This document shows positions 15,411 through 23,680 of a stretch of 30,248 nucleotides of DNA, in pieces; position 1 is the first letter of the stretch; the number at the start of each line of letters is the position of its first letter. Both the position numbers and the translations under genes were made by a program. The stretch comes from an uncultured Oscillospiraceae bacterium (GTDB taxonomy: Bacteria > Bacillota > Clostridia > Oscillospirales > Oscillospiraceae), in NCBI GenBank assembly GCA_910587395.1, contig CAJULJ010000034.1, positions 1 to 30,248 of the forward strand, written 5' to 3'. Under the pieces are notes generated by a model that worked only from the letters and a program-made list of their open reading frames with translations, searched no databases and was not told the DNA's origin.

Positions 15411-17618
15411 ATGGGCGAGCAAAAGTTTGAGGGTCGTCCCATGGAGCGGATCTTGTGGATGCTGGGTCTGGCGCAGCGACCCAATCCGACTGGCGCCGTC
15501 CAGGAGCAGAACGCCCTGGGGGAGGAACGGAGCCTGGAGATAACGGAAAGCTTTATCAGGTTCATGGACGAGATGCCCGGCGGCTTCCTGATCTATTGCG
15601 CGGACCGGGGCGAGGAGATCATCTACGCCAACCGGGCTGTGCTGCGGATGCTGAAATGCGAGAGCATGGAAGAATTCCGAGCGCTCACCGGAAACTCCTT
15701 CCGGGGTCTGGTATACCTGGAGGACCTGGAAGAGGTGGAGGAGAGCATCCGCACTCAGATTGCCGCCAGTCAGTTCGACCTGGACTATGTGGAGTACCGT
15801 GTTCGCTGCAAGGACGGAACGATTCGATGGATCGAGGATTATGGCCACTTTATCCACAGTGAGGCGGTGGGAGATTTCTTCTACGTGTTCCTGGGGGACG
15901 CCACGGAGAAGCGTGACCGGCAGCTGATGGAGCGGAGGCTGCTGATGAATGAGGGGCTGGAGCGGGAGGAGAAGCTCCGGAGCCTCATCGAGGAGTACGA
16001 TAAGGAACGCAGCCTCATCAATGAGGAGTATGTCCGGCAGCTGGAGGTCATTGAGGGGCTGAGCGTAAACTATGAATCCATCTGCTACGTGGATCTGGAC
16101 CAGGACAAGATCCAGCCGTACCGGCTGAGTGAGCGCACGTCCGCGGTGTTTTGCAGCAAGCTGCACGACTGGGCTTATTCCAAATACACAGACAGCTACG
16201 TGGAGATGTGGGTCCACCCCGAGGACCGAGAGATGGTAAGCAAGGCTGTCGCGCCGGATTACATCAAGGAGAAGCTGGCGGAGAGCCGGACCTATTATTT
16301 CAACTACCGAGTGCTGGTGAGGGGGGAGCTGCAATATCTCCAGCTGCGTCTGGTGAATGTGAGCCATGACGAGGGAGTAAGCCAGGTGGTGCTGGGTTAC
16401 CGCCGGGTGGATGAGGAGATCCAGCAGCAGATGGAGCAGCAGTCCCTGCTGGCGGAGGCATTGGCCAAGGCCAACCTGGCCATCACCAGCAAGAACACGT
16501 TCCTGTCCAACATGTCCCACGACATGCGAACCCCGCTCCACGCCATTTTCGGCTTTACCACTTTGGCCAAGCTGAACATCAACGACCCGGAGGAGGCGAT
16601 GGACAGCCTGAACCGAGTGGAGACCGCCAGCCAGCAGCTGCTGGACATGATCGACAAGGTGCTTCAGGTATCCTCTCTGGCCGAGTCCGCCGACTTGAAC
16701 GAGGTGGAGTGTAACCTGCGGGAGACGGTGGGGGATGTGTATTCCTTCCTGGAACCCCAGGCCCACGAAAAGGGCATCACCTTCCTTCTGGACTGCGGCG
16801 GTCTGCGCCATAACACGGTGTTCACCGACCGGGAAAAGCTGCGTCAGCTGATCCTCTATCTGTCCAACAACGCCCTGACCTACACCAATCCCGGCGGCCG
16901 GGTAACCATCAAGTTGGAGGAGGGTGAGGAGCTGCCCAATCAGTATGCCGTCTACCGCCTGACGGTGGAGGATACGGGCATCGGCATCGGCCAGGAGTTC
17001 CTGAATAAGCTGTTTGAGCCCTTCAGCCGGGAGAAGAACAGCACACTCAGCGGCATCCACGGCATTGGCCTGGGGCTGACCATCGCCAAGAACATCGTGG
17101 ATATGATGGGCGGCGTACTCAATGTACAGAGCGCGGTGGGCAGGGGAAGCACCTTCACCGCCGTATTCCGTTTGCGTATCCAGGCCTGGCACAGTACCGT
17201 CCGGAAGGGAGAGGAGCTGGGGACGGCCCGGCGCATCCTGCTGGCGGAGGACAACGAGATCAATCGGGAGATTGAGATGGAGCTGCTGGGAGAGCTTGGC
17301 TTCATCATCGAGCCCGCCGAGAACGGGAAGGTGGCCCTGGACAAGATCAGAGACGTTGAGGCCGGTTACTACGACGTGGTGCTCATGGACCTGCAGATGC
17401 CGGTGATGGACGGCTGGCAGGCGTCGATGGCCATCCGCGCCCTGGACGACAAGGAGAAAGCGGAAATCCCCATCATTGCCCTGACCGCCAATGTGCTGGA
17501 GAACGACCGGCGCCGCGCAAGGGAGAGCGGCATCGACGCCCACCTGCGCAAGCCAATGGACCTGGCTCTGCTGCTGCGCACCATGGAGGAGCTGACGGGG
17601 AAGAAACGCCCGGACTGA
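15411..17618 (+). CDS. Cytoplasmic PAS hybrid sensor histidine kinase/response regulator
   Basis: This 735-residue soluble protein has no membrane span, so it senses an internal signal. A PAS domain with its PAC segment covers about residues 47-165 (YVEYRVRCKDGTIRWIEDYG). A coiled coil spans 165-215, and a second PAS-like region about 218-335. The HisKA domain contains the phospho-accepting His370 in FLSNMSHDMRTPLHAI. The ATPase domain shows SNNALTYTNPGG, VEDTGIGIG and GIGLGLTIAKNIVDMMGG. A C-terminal receiver (about 606-725) has LLAEDNEINREIEMELL, phospho-acceptor Asp660 in LMDLQMPVMDG, and LRKPMD. There is no DNA-binding output. The REC-GGDEF gene 116 bases downstream, with no terminator between, is the likely partner, giving a route from an internal cue to cyclic-di-GMP. 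Confidence 0.94.
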   Translation: MGEQKFEGRPMERILWMLGLAQRPNPTGAVQEQNALGEERSLEITESFIRFMDEMPGGFLIYCADRGEEIIYANRAVLRMLKCESMEEFRALTGNSFRGLVYLEDLEEVEESIRTQIAASQFDLDYVEYRVRCKDGTIRWIEDYGHFIHSEAVGDFFYVFLGDATEKRDRQLMERRLLMNEGLEREEKLRSLIEEYDKERSLINEEYVRQLEVIEGLSVNYESICYVDLDQDKIQPYRLSERTSAVFCSKLHDWAYSKYTDSYVEMWVHPEDREMVSKAVAPDYIKEKLAESRTYYFNYRVLVRGELQYLQLRLVNVSHDEGVSQVVLGYRRVDEEIQQQMEQQSLLAEALAKANLAITSKNTFLSNMSHDMRTPLHAIFGFTTLAKLNINDPEEAMDSLNRVETASQQLLDMIDKVLQVSSLAESADLNEVECNLRETVGDVYSFLEPQAHEKGITFLLDCGGLRHNTVFTDREKLRQLILYLSNNALTYTNPGGRVTIKLEEGEELPNQYAVYRLTVEDTGIGIGQEFLNKLFEPFSREKNSTLSGIHGIGLGLTIAKNIVDMMGGVLNVQSAVGRGSTFTAVFRLRIQAWHSTVRKGEELGTARRILLAEDNEINREIEMELLGELGFIIEPAENGKVALDKIRDVEAGYYDVVLMDLQMPVMDGWQASMAIRALDDKEKAEIPIIALTANVLENDRRRARESGIDAHLRKPMDLALLLRTMEELTGKKRPD

Positions 17619-17734
17619 GGCGCACCACGCCCGATTTGCGGCCTTTGTGACGCTGTATAGCAAAAAACGTGATGATTGAATAACCCGATCCGTCCTGTCT
17701 GTGGGGATGGAGGGAGGGATGAGAGGGAAGCGCC

Positions 17735-18652
17735 ATGGAAAAAGTACTGGTGATCGATGACAGCTCGGTCCAGACCGAATTCTTGTGTTCCATTTTAAAA
17801 GACAGCTACGAGCTCACCACCTGCCACACCGCAGAGGAGGGTCTGCGAGCCGCAACGGAGGGAAATTTTTCCCTGATCCTGCTGGATGTGGTCATGCCGG
17901 GGATGGACGGGTTCCAGCTCCTCCAGGAGCTGAAGGCCACCGAGATTACCCGGTATATCCCGGTGATTCTCATCACCAGTCTGGCCGATGTGGAGCATGA
18001 GGAGCGGGGGCTGCTGCTGGGGGCGGTGGACTACGTGACCAAGCCCTTTAATCCGGTGATTATCAAGGCCCGGGTGAATACCCATATCCAGCTGTACCGC
18101 TATCAGATGCAGTTTAAGGAGCAGGCCATGGTGGACGGCCTCACCGGTGTAGCCAACCGGCGCAGGTACAAGGAGGAGAGCCTGGGCCGGTGGCGGGAGG
18201 CCATCCGGTTCGGCCTGCCGTTCTCCATCTGCATGTTTGACATTGATCAGTTCAAGGTGTACAACGACACCTTCGGCCACCCGGAGGGGGACAAGGCCAT
18301 TATATCTGTGGCGAAAACAGCGTCCTCCTTTTTCCAGCGTTCCACCGACCTGTTTGCCCGGTATGGCGGAGAGGAGTTTGTGGCGGTGTTCCTGGGCAGT
18401 CAGGCGGAAACCGCCTTTGAGTTCATGAAAACCGTCCGCCAAAGCGTGGAGAGCCTGCATATCCCGCACAATCCCGAAGTGAGTCCGTGGCTGACCATCA
18501 GCGCGGGGGGAATCACCCTGCACCCCAAGGAGGGGGATAGCTATGACACCTGCTTGAAGCTGGCGGACACCATGCTGTACGACGCCAAGCGGTTTGGCCG
18601 GAACAGGGTGGTGTGGGCCAATCAGAGCGGGGAGCAGTGGCGGGAGAAATGA
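17735..18652 (+). CDS. Response regulator diguanylate cyclase (REC-GGDEF)
   Basis: This 305-residue protein would make cyclic-di-GMP when phosphorylated. The receiver (residues 1-120) has the acidic pocket VLVIDDSS, phospho-acceptor Asp51 in LILLDVVMPGMDG, TSLAD and Lys103 in VTKPFNP. The GGDEF domain (about 130-295) begins VDGLTGVANRR and contains FDIDQFKVYNDTFGHPEGD. Its active-site loop is GGEEF (211-215), a competent variant. An RxxD inhibitory site (RSTD, 202-205) lies five residues before it, so feedback inhibition by the product is expected. Following the hybrid kinase in the same direction, it is the probable phosphorelay output. A terminator lies just downstream. GAGGGAAG precedes the ATG. 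Confidence 0.95.
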   Translation: MEKVLVIDDSSVQTEFLCSILKDSYELTTCHTAEEGLRAATEGNFSLILLDVVMPGMDGFQLLQELKATEITRYIPVILITSLADVEHEERGLLLGAVDYVTKPFNPVIIKARVNTHIQLYRYQMQFKEQAMVDGLTGVANRRRYKEESLGRWREAIRFGLPFSICMFDIDQFKVYNDTFGHPEGDKAIISVAKTASSFFQRSTDLFARYGGEEFVAVFLGSQAETAFEFMKTVRQSVESLHIPHNPEVSPWLTISAGGITLHPKEGDSYDTCLKLADTMLYDAKRFGRNRVVWANQSGEQWREK

Positions 18653-18677
18653 GCGTATCCCGGAACTGATACATAGA

Positions 18678-18708
18678 AGCCGTCCGGTATTTGCCGGGCG
18701 GCTTTTTT
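18678..18708 (+). terminator. Rho-independent terminator after the diguanylate cyclase
   Basis: AGCCGTCCGG (18678-18687) pairs with CCGGGCGGCT (18694-18703) with one G-T pair and a 6-base loop, followed by TTTTTT. It separates the kinase/cyclase pair from the sigma-factor operon and argues against the longer upstream start of the latter. Confidence 0.85.
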
Positions 18709-18792
18709 GCGAATGGCCGCAACCGCCCGCCCCAAAAGGCACTCTATATAGACAGAAGCCGGTTTCCAAGCGCCCTGCAAAGGAGTGATCCC

Positions 18793-19341
18793 ATGACAGA
18801 CCCAGACTTGGTGGAGCTGTTTCTTGCCCGGTCGGAGGAGGCGGTCCCCGCCCTGCAGGATCAATACGGCGCCTATTGCCGCGCCGTCGCCGCTCAGCTG
18901 CTCGCGGACCGCCGGGACGTGGACGAGTGCCTGAACGACTGCTGGCTGGCGGTGTGGCGGGCCATTCCTCCAACGAGGCCGGAGCGGTTCAAGGGCTGGC
19001 TGGCCGCCATCGTCCGCAACCGCGCCCTTGCCATCGGCAGGGAGAACAGCCGCCGCCCGCCCACGGTGGACGAGGGGGCGCTGGAGCTGGCCTCCTGTCT
19101 TCCACAGGGGTCCGACCCCCTGGGTGAGACGGAATACCGCGCCCTGACCCAGGCCGTCACCGAGTTTCTCCGCGCCCAGCCCAGGGAGGTCCGCGCCGCC
19201 TTTGTTCGCCGCTACTGGTACGCGGATACGGTGGAGCAGACCGCCCAGCGCCTGGGCTGGAGCGTGAGCCGAACCAAAAGCGTCCTGTTCCGCACCCGGA
19301 ACAGGCTGCGTAACCAACTGCAAAAGGAGGGCTTTCTGTGA
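18793..19341 (+). CDS. ECF-type RNA polymerase sigma factor
   Basis: This 182-residue protein has the ECF two-domain plan. Sigma-2 lies at about residues 22-90, with YGAYCRAVAAQLL, DVDECLNDCWLAVWRAIPP and FKGWLAAIVRNRALAIGREN, the last being typical of the -10-recognising helix. Sigma-4 lies at about 115-175, with REVRAAFVRRYWYADTVEQTAQRLGWSVSRTKSVLFRTRNRLR, a helix-turn-helix. The ATG at 18793 is preceded by AAAGGAG at good spacing. An in-frame upstream ATG at 18691 would place the terminator inside the gene and is rejected. The stop overlaps the next gene by four bases (GTGA), the usual arrangement for a sigma factor and the membrane protein that controls it. The inducing signal is unknown. 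Confidence 0.9.
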   Translation: MTDPDLVELFLARSEEAVPALQDQYGAYCRAVAAQLLADRRDVDECLNDCWLAVWRAIPPTRPERFKGWLAAIVRNRALAIGRENSRRPPTVDEGALELASCLPQGSDPLGETEYRALTQAVTEFLRAQPREVRAAFVRRYWYADTVEQTAQRLGWSVSRTKSVLFRTRNRLRNQLQKEGFL

Positions 19342-20177
19342 AGAAAGAACAGATTTTAGAGCTGATGAACGCCGTTCCCCCCGACCTCATTGAGGAGGCC
19401 GACATCCTGGCGCCCGCCAAGTGCCGACGCCCCGGCTTTGTCCGCACGGGCCTCATTGCCGCCTGTCTGTGCCTGGCGCTGATCGGTACCACCTTTGCCG
19501 CCGTTTACTACTTTTCAGTCCAGGTATTTTCCAACGAGGAACATGCGGGCTACAGCATTTCCGGAAGCGTGACCAAGTATTCCCTGGACAGTTTCAGTAC
19601 AGAGCTTCAGGCCGCCTGCAAATCCTGGGAGGGTCCAAACCCTATCCAGCCTGAATTTGACACCTGGGATGAGGCAAAAGCGTTTCTGGGGGAGAACATC
19701 CCCTGTGTCTGGCCCGAGTTGGACCTGACCCAATTTTCTGCTCGGGTAACGCTGACACAGGATTATGACAGTCATGAGCTGATCGGCGTTGGTGTCTATC
19801 ACTACGGTATCTTCAGTGATCTCTTGGTTTGCAGGGCCACGGCGGCAGTTTATGCGGAAGGTTACCCGGAAGATGTAGAATATATTGGGGGCCTGTGGGA
19901 CAACCCGGAGCGGGATGTGAAATCACTGGGAACCTACACCATGGCAAATGGCACTACGGCGGAAATCGTCATGAATAACGGGACAATGCAGCACGTTGTT
20001 GATGCCGCAACCGGGGAGAACGTCCTGATGGATCTGTCATTCATCCGCGAATGCACCGGCATTTTCATCCATTCGGGCATTTTGTACCAGGTCACAATAG
20101 ACGCAAGCAGCGCGGGCGATATTCCGCAGTCCGAAATCGAGGCGCGGCTCCATCAGGTGCTTGACATGTATCCCTGA
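19338..20177 (+). CDS. Membrane-anchored putative anti-sigma protein
   Basis: This 279-residue protein starts with GTG and overlaps the sigma-factor stop by four bases. A short cytoplasmic part (KKEQILELMNAVPPDLIEEAD, residues 2-22) resembles the start of small anti-sigma-like proteins often found after Firmicute ECF factors. A single membrane helix follows at about 36-58 (TGLIAACLCLALIGTTFAA). About 215 outward-facing residues rich in acidic and aromatic residues remain, with no family I can name. I infer that the N-terminal part binds the sigma factor and the outer part senses an envelope signal. The cytoplasmic part is much shorter than a full zinc-binding anti-sigma domain, and no HxxxCxxC motif is visible. 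It could instead be a sensor or effector without anti-sigma activity. Confidence 0.65.
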   Translation: MKKEQILELMNAVPPDLIEEADILAPAKCRRPGFVRTGLIAACLCLALIGTTFAAVYYFSVQVFSNEEHAGYSISGSVTKYSLDSFSTELQAACKSWEGPNPIQPEFDTWDEAKAFLGENIPCVWPELDLTQFSARVTLTQDYDSHELIGVGVYHYGIFSDLLVCRATAAVYAEGYPEDVEYIGGLWDNPERDVKSLGTYTMANGTTAEIVMNNGTMQHVVDAATGENVLMDLSFIRECTGIFIHSGILYQVTIDASSAGDIPQSEIEARLHQVLDMYP

Positions 20178-20210
20178 AGGCGGGGCTGCTTTTTGCCGCC
20201 GGTCAGTAAA

Positions 20211-20259
20211 ACCACCGCGGCGCAGGCAGGAACTCCCTGTCTGCGCCGCGGTGGTTTTT
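20211..20259. terminator. Very strong bidirectional terminator
   Basis: A 20-base arm at 20211-20230 and its complement at 20236-20255 differ at one position, with the 5-base loop AACTC. A T-tract follows on the plus strand, and TTTT follows on the minus strand after the complement of the left arm. It separates the converging sigma-factor and Mgl operons. Confidence 0.92.
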
Positions 20260-20276
20260 GTTTGATATGGGGAGGA

Positions 20277-21959
20277 TTACTTCTTCTGGACGTACTTCAG
20301 GCAGTCCAGCATGACCGCCACCAGGATGATGACACCGGAGATTACAAATTGCAGGTTGGCGTCAATGCCCAGGGTGGTCAGGGAGTATGTCAGGGCAGTG
20401 AAGATGAACACGCCTGTCACCACACCGGAAATCTTGCCGATGCCGCCGGTGAAAGAAACGCCGCCTACGACGCAGGCCGCGATGGCATCCATCTCCCAGC
20501 CCTGTCCGTAGGAGGCAGAGCCGGAGCCCGTCATGCGGATACACTCCAACCAGGAACCGAAGCCGTACAGGATACCGGCCATGATGAACGCGCCCATGGT
20601 GACCTTAAACACCGAGATACCGGAGACGGAGGCTGCCTCGGGGTTGCCGCCCACAGCATACAGGTTCTTGCCAAAGGTGGTCTTGTTCCAGATGAACCAC
20701 ACGATGACCACCGCCGCCAGCGCCCACAGGACGATGGTGGGGAATTTGGTGCCGCCCTCCGGGCCTAGCTTGGGGATGATCATGTCCGGGATGCCCGGCG
20801 TATCCGCTGTTCCGGACTCAATGCCGCCGAAGGATACGCCCTTGGTGGCGTAGGTGGTCAGGCCGAAAATCATCAGCATGGTGGACATGGTGGAGATAAA
20901 GGGGTGCATCTTGAACTTGGCGGTGAAGAAGCCGGCGATGGTGGTGAAGATGGTACACAGCACGATGCACACCACCAGGGCCAGAATCACCCGGGCAATG
21001 ACAGGCATGCCGGTAAAATCGAAGATGTACCCGAACACGCCGCCGGTGTTGATGCCCTTGTGCATCACGATGGTGGCGGCGGTGATACCCATGCCCATCA
21101 TTCGGCCAATGGACAGGTCGGTGCCGGCCAGCATGATGAGGCCAGCCACGCCCAGGGCCAGGAACATCCGGGGAGAGGCCTGCTGAAGAATGTTCAGGAT
21201 ATTGTTCGGCGTGAGCAGATCGACCTTCTTGACGGTGGGGGCCAGGATACACATGGCGATAAAAACCACGGCGATGGCCAGATACAGGCCGTTGCGCAGC
21301 AGGAAATTCCGGATATTGAAATTATACTTGTAGTTTTCCCACCGCTGGGCCGCCGATTCGCCAAAGGTGAATTTGGACATACGCAGCAGGTCGATCAGGT
21401 GGTACTGGTGTTCAAAGGCAGCGTGCCTGTGATCCTTCACGTCCTGGAGGTCCTTGGCCAACTGCATCTTTGCGTCGAACAGACGGTTCTTGTGGACATA
21501 CTTCTCGTCCTTGATTTCCTGGGCGTCGGTGAGCTTGGCCACCGTCTCCTGGTGGGCCTTGTTGAGCTGCTCCACAGTGGCTTGATACTTGGCCTGGGCC
21601 TGGGCCTTCTCCTGGACGCAGCTTGCCTCCACAGCCTGGAAATACTTGTTGTAGTTGGCCTTCAGATAGCCCTCGGCGCCGGCGATGAGCTTGGCGATCT
21701 CATTCTTGTTCTTGGCTTCCACAGCCTTGGCCTGCTCCAGCTCCTTCTGGAGCTTGGCACGCCGGGCTTCCTTTTCCTGGGCGGTGTAGATGCGGTCCCG
21801 CTTCAGGCTGTCCAGGGCGCTCTGGATGTCGATGACCCGGTCCGTGCCGTCTTTCCGCAGGGCATTAATCTGTTCCTGAATCCCGCCGACGTAGTCATCG
21901 ATCGGCCGGCGGAGTTCTCTCTCCTGCTCCGCAGTTAGAATCTTTGTTTGATCTGCCAT
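20277..21959 (-). CDS. mglC: Galactose/methyl-galactoside ABC permease with long cytoplasmic N-terminal extension
   Basis: The C-terminal part (about residues 224-560) is a BPD_transp_2 permease with some ten spans. It includes GVAGLIMLAGTDLSIGRMMG, MHPFISTMSTMLMIFGL, FGKNLYAVGGNPEAASVSGI and GWEMDAIAACVVGGVSFTGGIG, all standard for MglC/RbsC proteins. The first 220 or so residues are soluble, highly charged and helical (long stretches rich in E, K, Q and A, for example about 60-185), with coiled-coil character. The E. coli MglC protein, about 336 residues, has no such part. I chose the ATG at 21959, preceded by GAGGGGGG. A GTG at 21977 that overlaps the ATPase stop is an alternative. It is the last gene of the importer operon and forms the membrane channel with MglA. 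Confidence 0.9.
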   Translation of the reverse strand: MADQTKILTAEQERELRRPIDDYVGGIQEQINALRKDGTDRVIDIQSALDSLKRDRIYTAQEKEARRAKLQKELEQAKAVEAKNKNEIAKLIAGAEGYLKANYNKYFQAVEASCVQEKAQAQAKYQATVEQLNKAHQETVAKLTDAQEIKDEKYVHKNRLFDAKMQLAKDLQDVKDHRHAAFEHQYHLIDLLRMSKFTFGESAAQRWENYKYNFNIRNFLLRNGLYLAIAVVFIAMCILAPTVKKVDLLTPNNILNILQQASPRMFLALGVAGLIMLAGTDLSIGRMMGMGITAATIVMHKGINTGGVFGYIFDFTGMPVIARVILALVVCIVLCTIFTTIAGFFTAKFKMHPFISTMSTMLMIFGLTTYATKGVSFGGIESGTADTPGIPDMIIPKLGPEGGTKFPTIVLWALAAVVIVWFIWNKTTFGKNLYAVGGNPEAASVSGISVFKVTMGAFIMAGILYGFGSWLECIRMTGSGSASYGQGWEMDAIAACVVGGVSFTGGIGKISGVVTGVFIFTALTYSLTTLGIDANLQFVISGVIILVAVMLDCLKYVQKK

Positions 21960-21973
21960 ACTTGGTTCCCCCC

Positions 21974-23482
21974 TCACAGATATTTCGCGCTGAGCCGCAA
22001 AAGCTCTTCCTGATCGGTCTCCGCCGTGTTTACAATGCCCGAGAGATAGCCGTTGGACATCACGCCGATCCGGTTGGTAATGCCGAGAATCTCCGGCATC
22101 TCAGAGGAGACGACGATAATCGTCTTGCCCTGTTTCGCCATTTTGATAATCAGCTCGTAGATTTCATATTTGGCGCCCACGTCGATGCCCCGGGTGGGCT
22201 CGTCCATCATAAAGACCTGGGGCTCCCGCTCCAGCCACTTGCCAAAGATCACCTTCTGCTGGTTGCCGCCGGACAGGCTGGCGATCATGTCGTCCGGGCC
22301 CATGCACTTGGTGCGCATGGTCTTGATCTCCTTGCTGGTGGCCTTCACCATCTTGGAGTCGGACAGCGCGAGACCGGACTTGTACTGCTCCAGGCTGGCG
22401 ATGGTGGTATTGAAGGTCAGGTCGCACTTGAGGAACAGGCCGTTTGCCTTGCGCTCTTCGGTAATCATGGCGAAGCCGTGCTCAATGGCTTCTTTGGCAT
22501 TGCTGAAGTTCATCAGCCGGTTTTTGAAATAAACCCGGCCCGATGCACGGGTGCGTACGCCGAAGATAGTCTCCAGCAGCTCGGTGCGCCCGGCGCCCAC
22601 CAGTCCGTACAGGCCGAAGATTTCTCCCTCGCGCACCTCAAAGGAGACGTCCTGGAGGTGGGGGGCAAACTTGGTGGACAGGTGCTGAACGGACAGGATG
22701 GGCTCCCCCGGCGTGTTATCCACGGGCGGGAAGCGGCTCTCCAGGGAACGCCCCACCATGGCGGCGATCAGTTCGTTCATGTTGGTGTCCTGGGCGGCCT
22801 TGGTCATGACCAGGTTACCGTCCCGCAGCACTGAGATCTCGTCGCAGATCTCAAAAATCTCGTCCATCTTGTGGGAAATGTAGATCAGCGAAATGCCCTG
22901 CGACTTCAGCATCCGCATCATCTCAAAGAGCTTTTCCACCTCCTGAACCGTCAGGGAGGAAGTGGGCTCGTCCAGCACGATCACCTGGGAGTTGTAGGAA
23001 ATCGCCTTGGCAATCTCACACATCTGCCGCTGGGAAACGGACATGTTCCGCATGGGCTGGTTCAGGTTCACCGTCATGCCCAGCTTGCGGAACAGCTCGG
23101 CGGCCTTCTTTTTCATGCTACCCTCGTCTACAATACCCGCAGAGTTGGTGGGGTAGCGGCCCAGAAACAGGTTGTCAACCACGCTCCGCTCCAGGCACTG
23201 GTTCAGCTCCTGGTGAACCATAGCGATTCCGTTTTCCAGGGCGTCCTTCGGACCGGAAAAGCTGATTTCTTTCCCGTTTAGATAGATTTTTCCCTCGTCC
23301 TTCTGATAAGTGCCGAACAGACATTTCATCATGGTGGACTTGCCGGCGCCGTTCTCGCCCATCAGCCCCATGACAGTTCCGCGCTTCAGATCCAGATTGA
23401 TATGGTCAAGCACCCGGTTCCGGCCGAAGGACTTGCTCATACCACGGATCGACAGGACGACATCGCCTTTTACATCAGCCAT
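21974..23482 (-). CDS. mglA: Galactose/methyl-galactoside ABC transporter ATP-binding protein
   Basis: This 502-residue duplicated ATPase is of the sugar-importer (CUT2) type. The first nucleotide-binding domain has Walker A GENGAGKST (42-50), a signature-like VSQRQMCEIAKAI and Walker B VIVLDEPTSSLT. The second has a degenerate Walker A (GLVGAGRTE), the signature LSGGNQQKVIFGKWL and Walker B VFMMDEPTRGIDVG. This asymmetry, one intact and one degenerate P-loop, is characteristic of MglA/RbsA proteins. It sits between the binding-protein gene upstream (198-base gap with a hairpin) and the permease gene downstream. CAGGAGAG precedes the ATG. It powers uptake through the permease encoded next. 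Confidence 0.96.
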   Translation of the reverse strand: MADVKGDVVLSIRGMSKSFGRNRVLDHINLDLKRGTVMGLMGENGAGKSTMMKCLFGTYQKDEGKIYLNGKEISFSGPKDALENGIAMVHQELNQCLERSVVDNLFLGRYPTNSAGIVDEGSMKKKAAELFRKLGMTVNLNQPMRNMSVSQRQMCEIAKAISYNSQVIVLDEPTSSLTVQEVEKLFEMMRMLKSQGISLIYISHKMDEIFEICDEISVLRDGNLVMTKAAQDTNMNELIAAMVGRSLESRFPPVDNTPGEPILSVQHLSTKFAPHLQDVSFEVREGEIFGLYGLVGAGRTELLETIFGVRTRASGRVYFKNRLMNFSNAKEAIEHGFAMITEERKANGLFLKCDLTFNTTIASLEQYKSGLALSDSKMVKATSKEIKTMRTKCMGPDDMIASLSGGNQQKVIFGKWLEREPQVFMMDEPTRGIDVGAKYEIYELIIKMAKQGKTIIVVSSEMPEILGITNRIGVMSNGYLSGIVNTAETDQEELLRLSAKYL

Positions 23483-23557
23483 TCTCGTCTCTCCTGTTAT
23501 GCAGATTAGCAGTCTCAGCTAAGGCGCTGATTCCGCCGGGTTTTTCCTCAAAAATGT

Positions 23558-23625
23558 ATCAGGGAGAGTTCTTTCTGCCGCACGGAGTTTTCCCTCCTCC
23601 GAACGGAGAATTCCCTCTCCCTGAT
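23558..23625 (-). promoter_or_regulatory. Intercistronic hairpin between binding-protein and ATPase genes
   Basis: ATCAGGGAGAG (23558-23568) and CTCTCCCTGAT (23615-23625) are perfect 11-bp complements around a 46-base loop that contains a further small hairpin (CTCC/GGAG). On the minus strand it follows the binding-protein stop by about 55 bases and precedes the ATPase gene. No long T-run follows directly. It probably stabilises the upstream message or attenuates read-through, giving more binding protein than ATPase and permease. Confidence 0.7.
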
Positions 23626-23680
23626 AGCGGTTCATTTACTTGTCAGCGGGGAGACGGTTTCCCGGCTCCGCCCGCCGGCC

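Noticed and set aside
15387..17663. 758-residue minus-strand open frame opposite the hybrid kinase
   Set aside because: All kinase motifs lie on the plus strand; the antisense frame stays open because of GC-rich codon use.
18691..18792. Longer start for the sigma factor at 18691
   Set aside because: It would begin inside the terminator at 18678-18708 and lacks a ribosome binding site; the ATG at 18793 has AAAGGAG.
21944..22834. 296-residue plus-strand open frame opposite mglA
   Set aside because: Antisense shadow of a fully recognisable ATPase gene.
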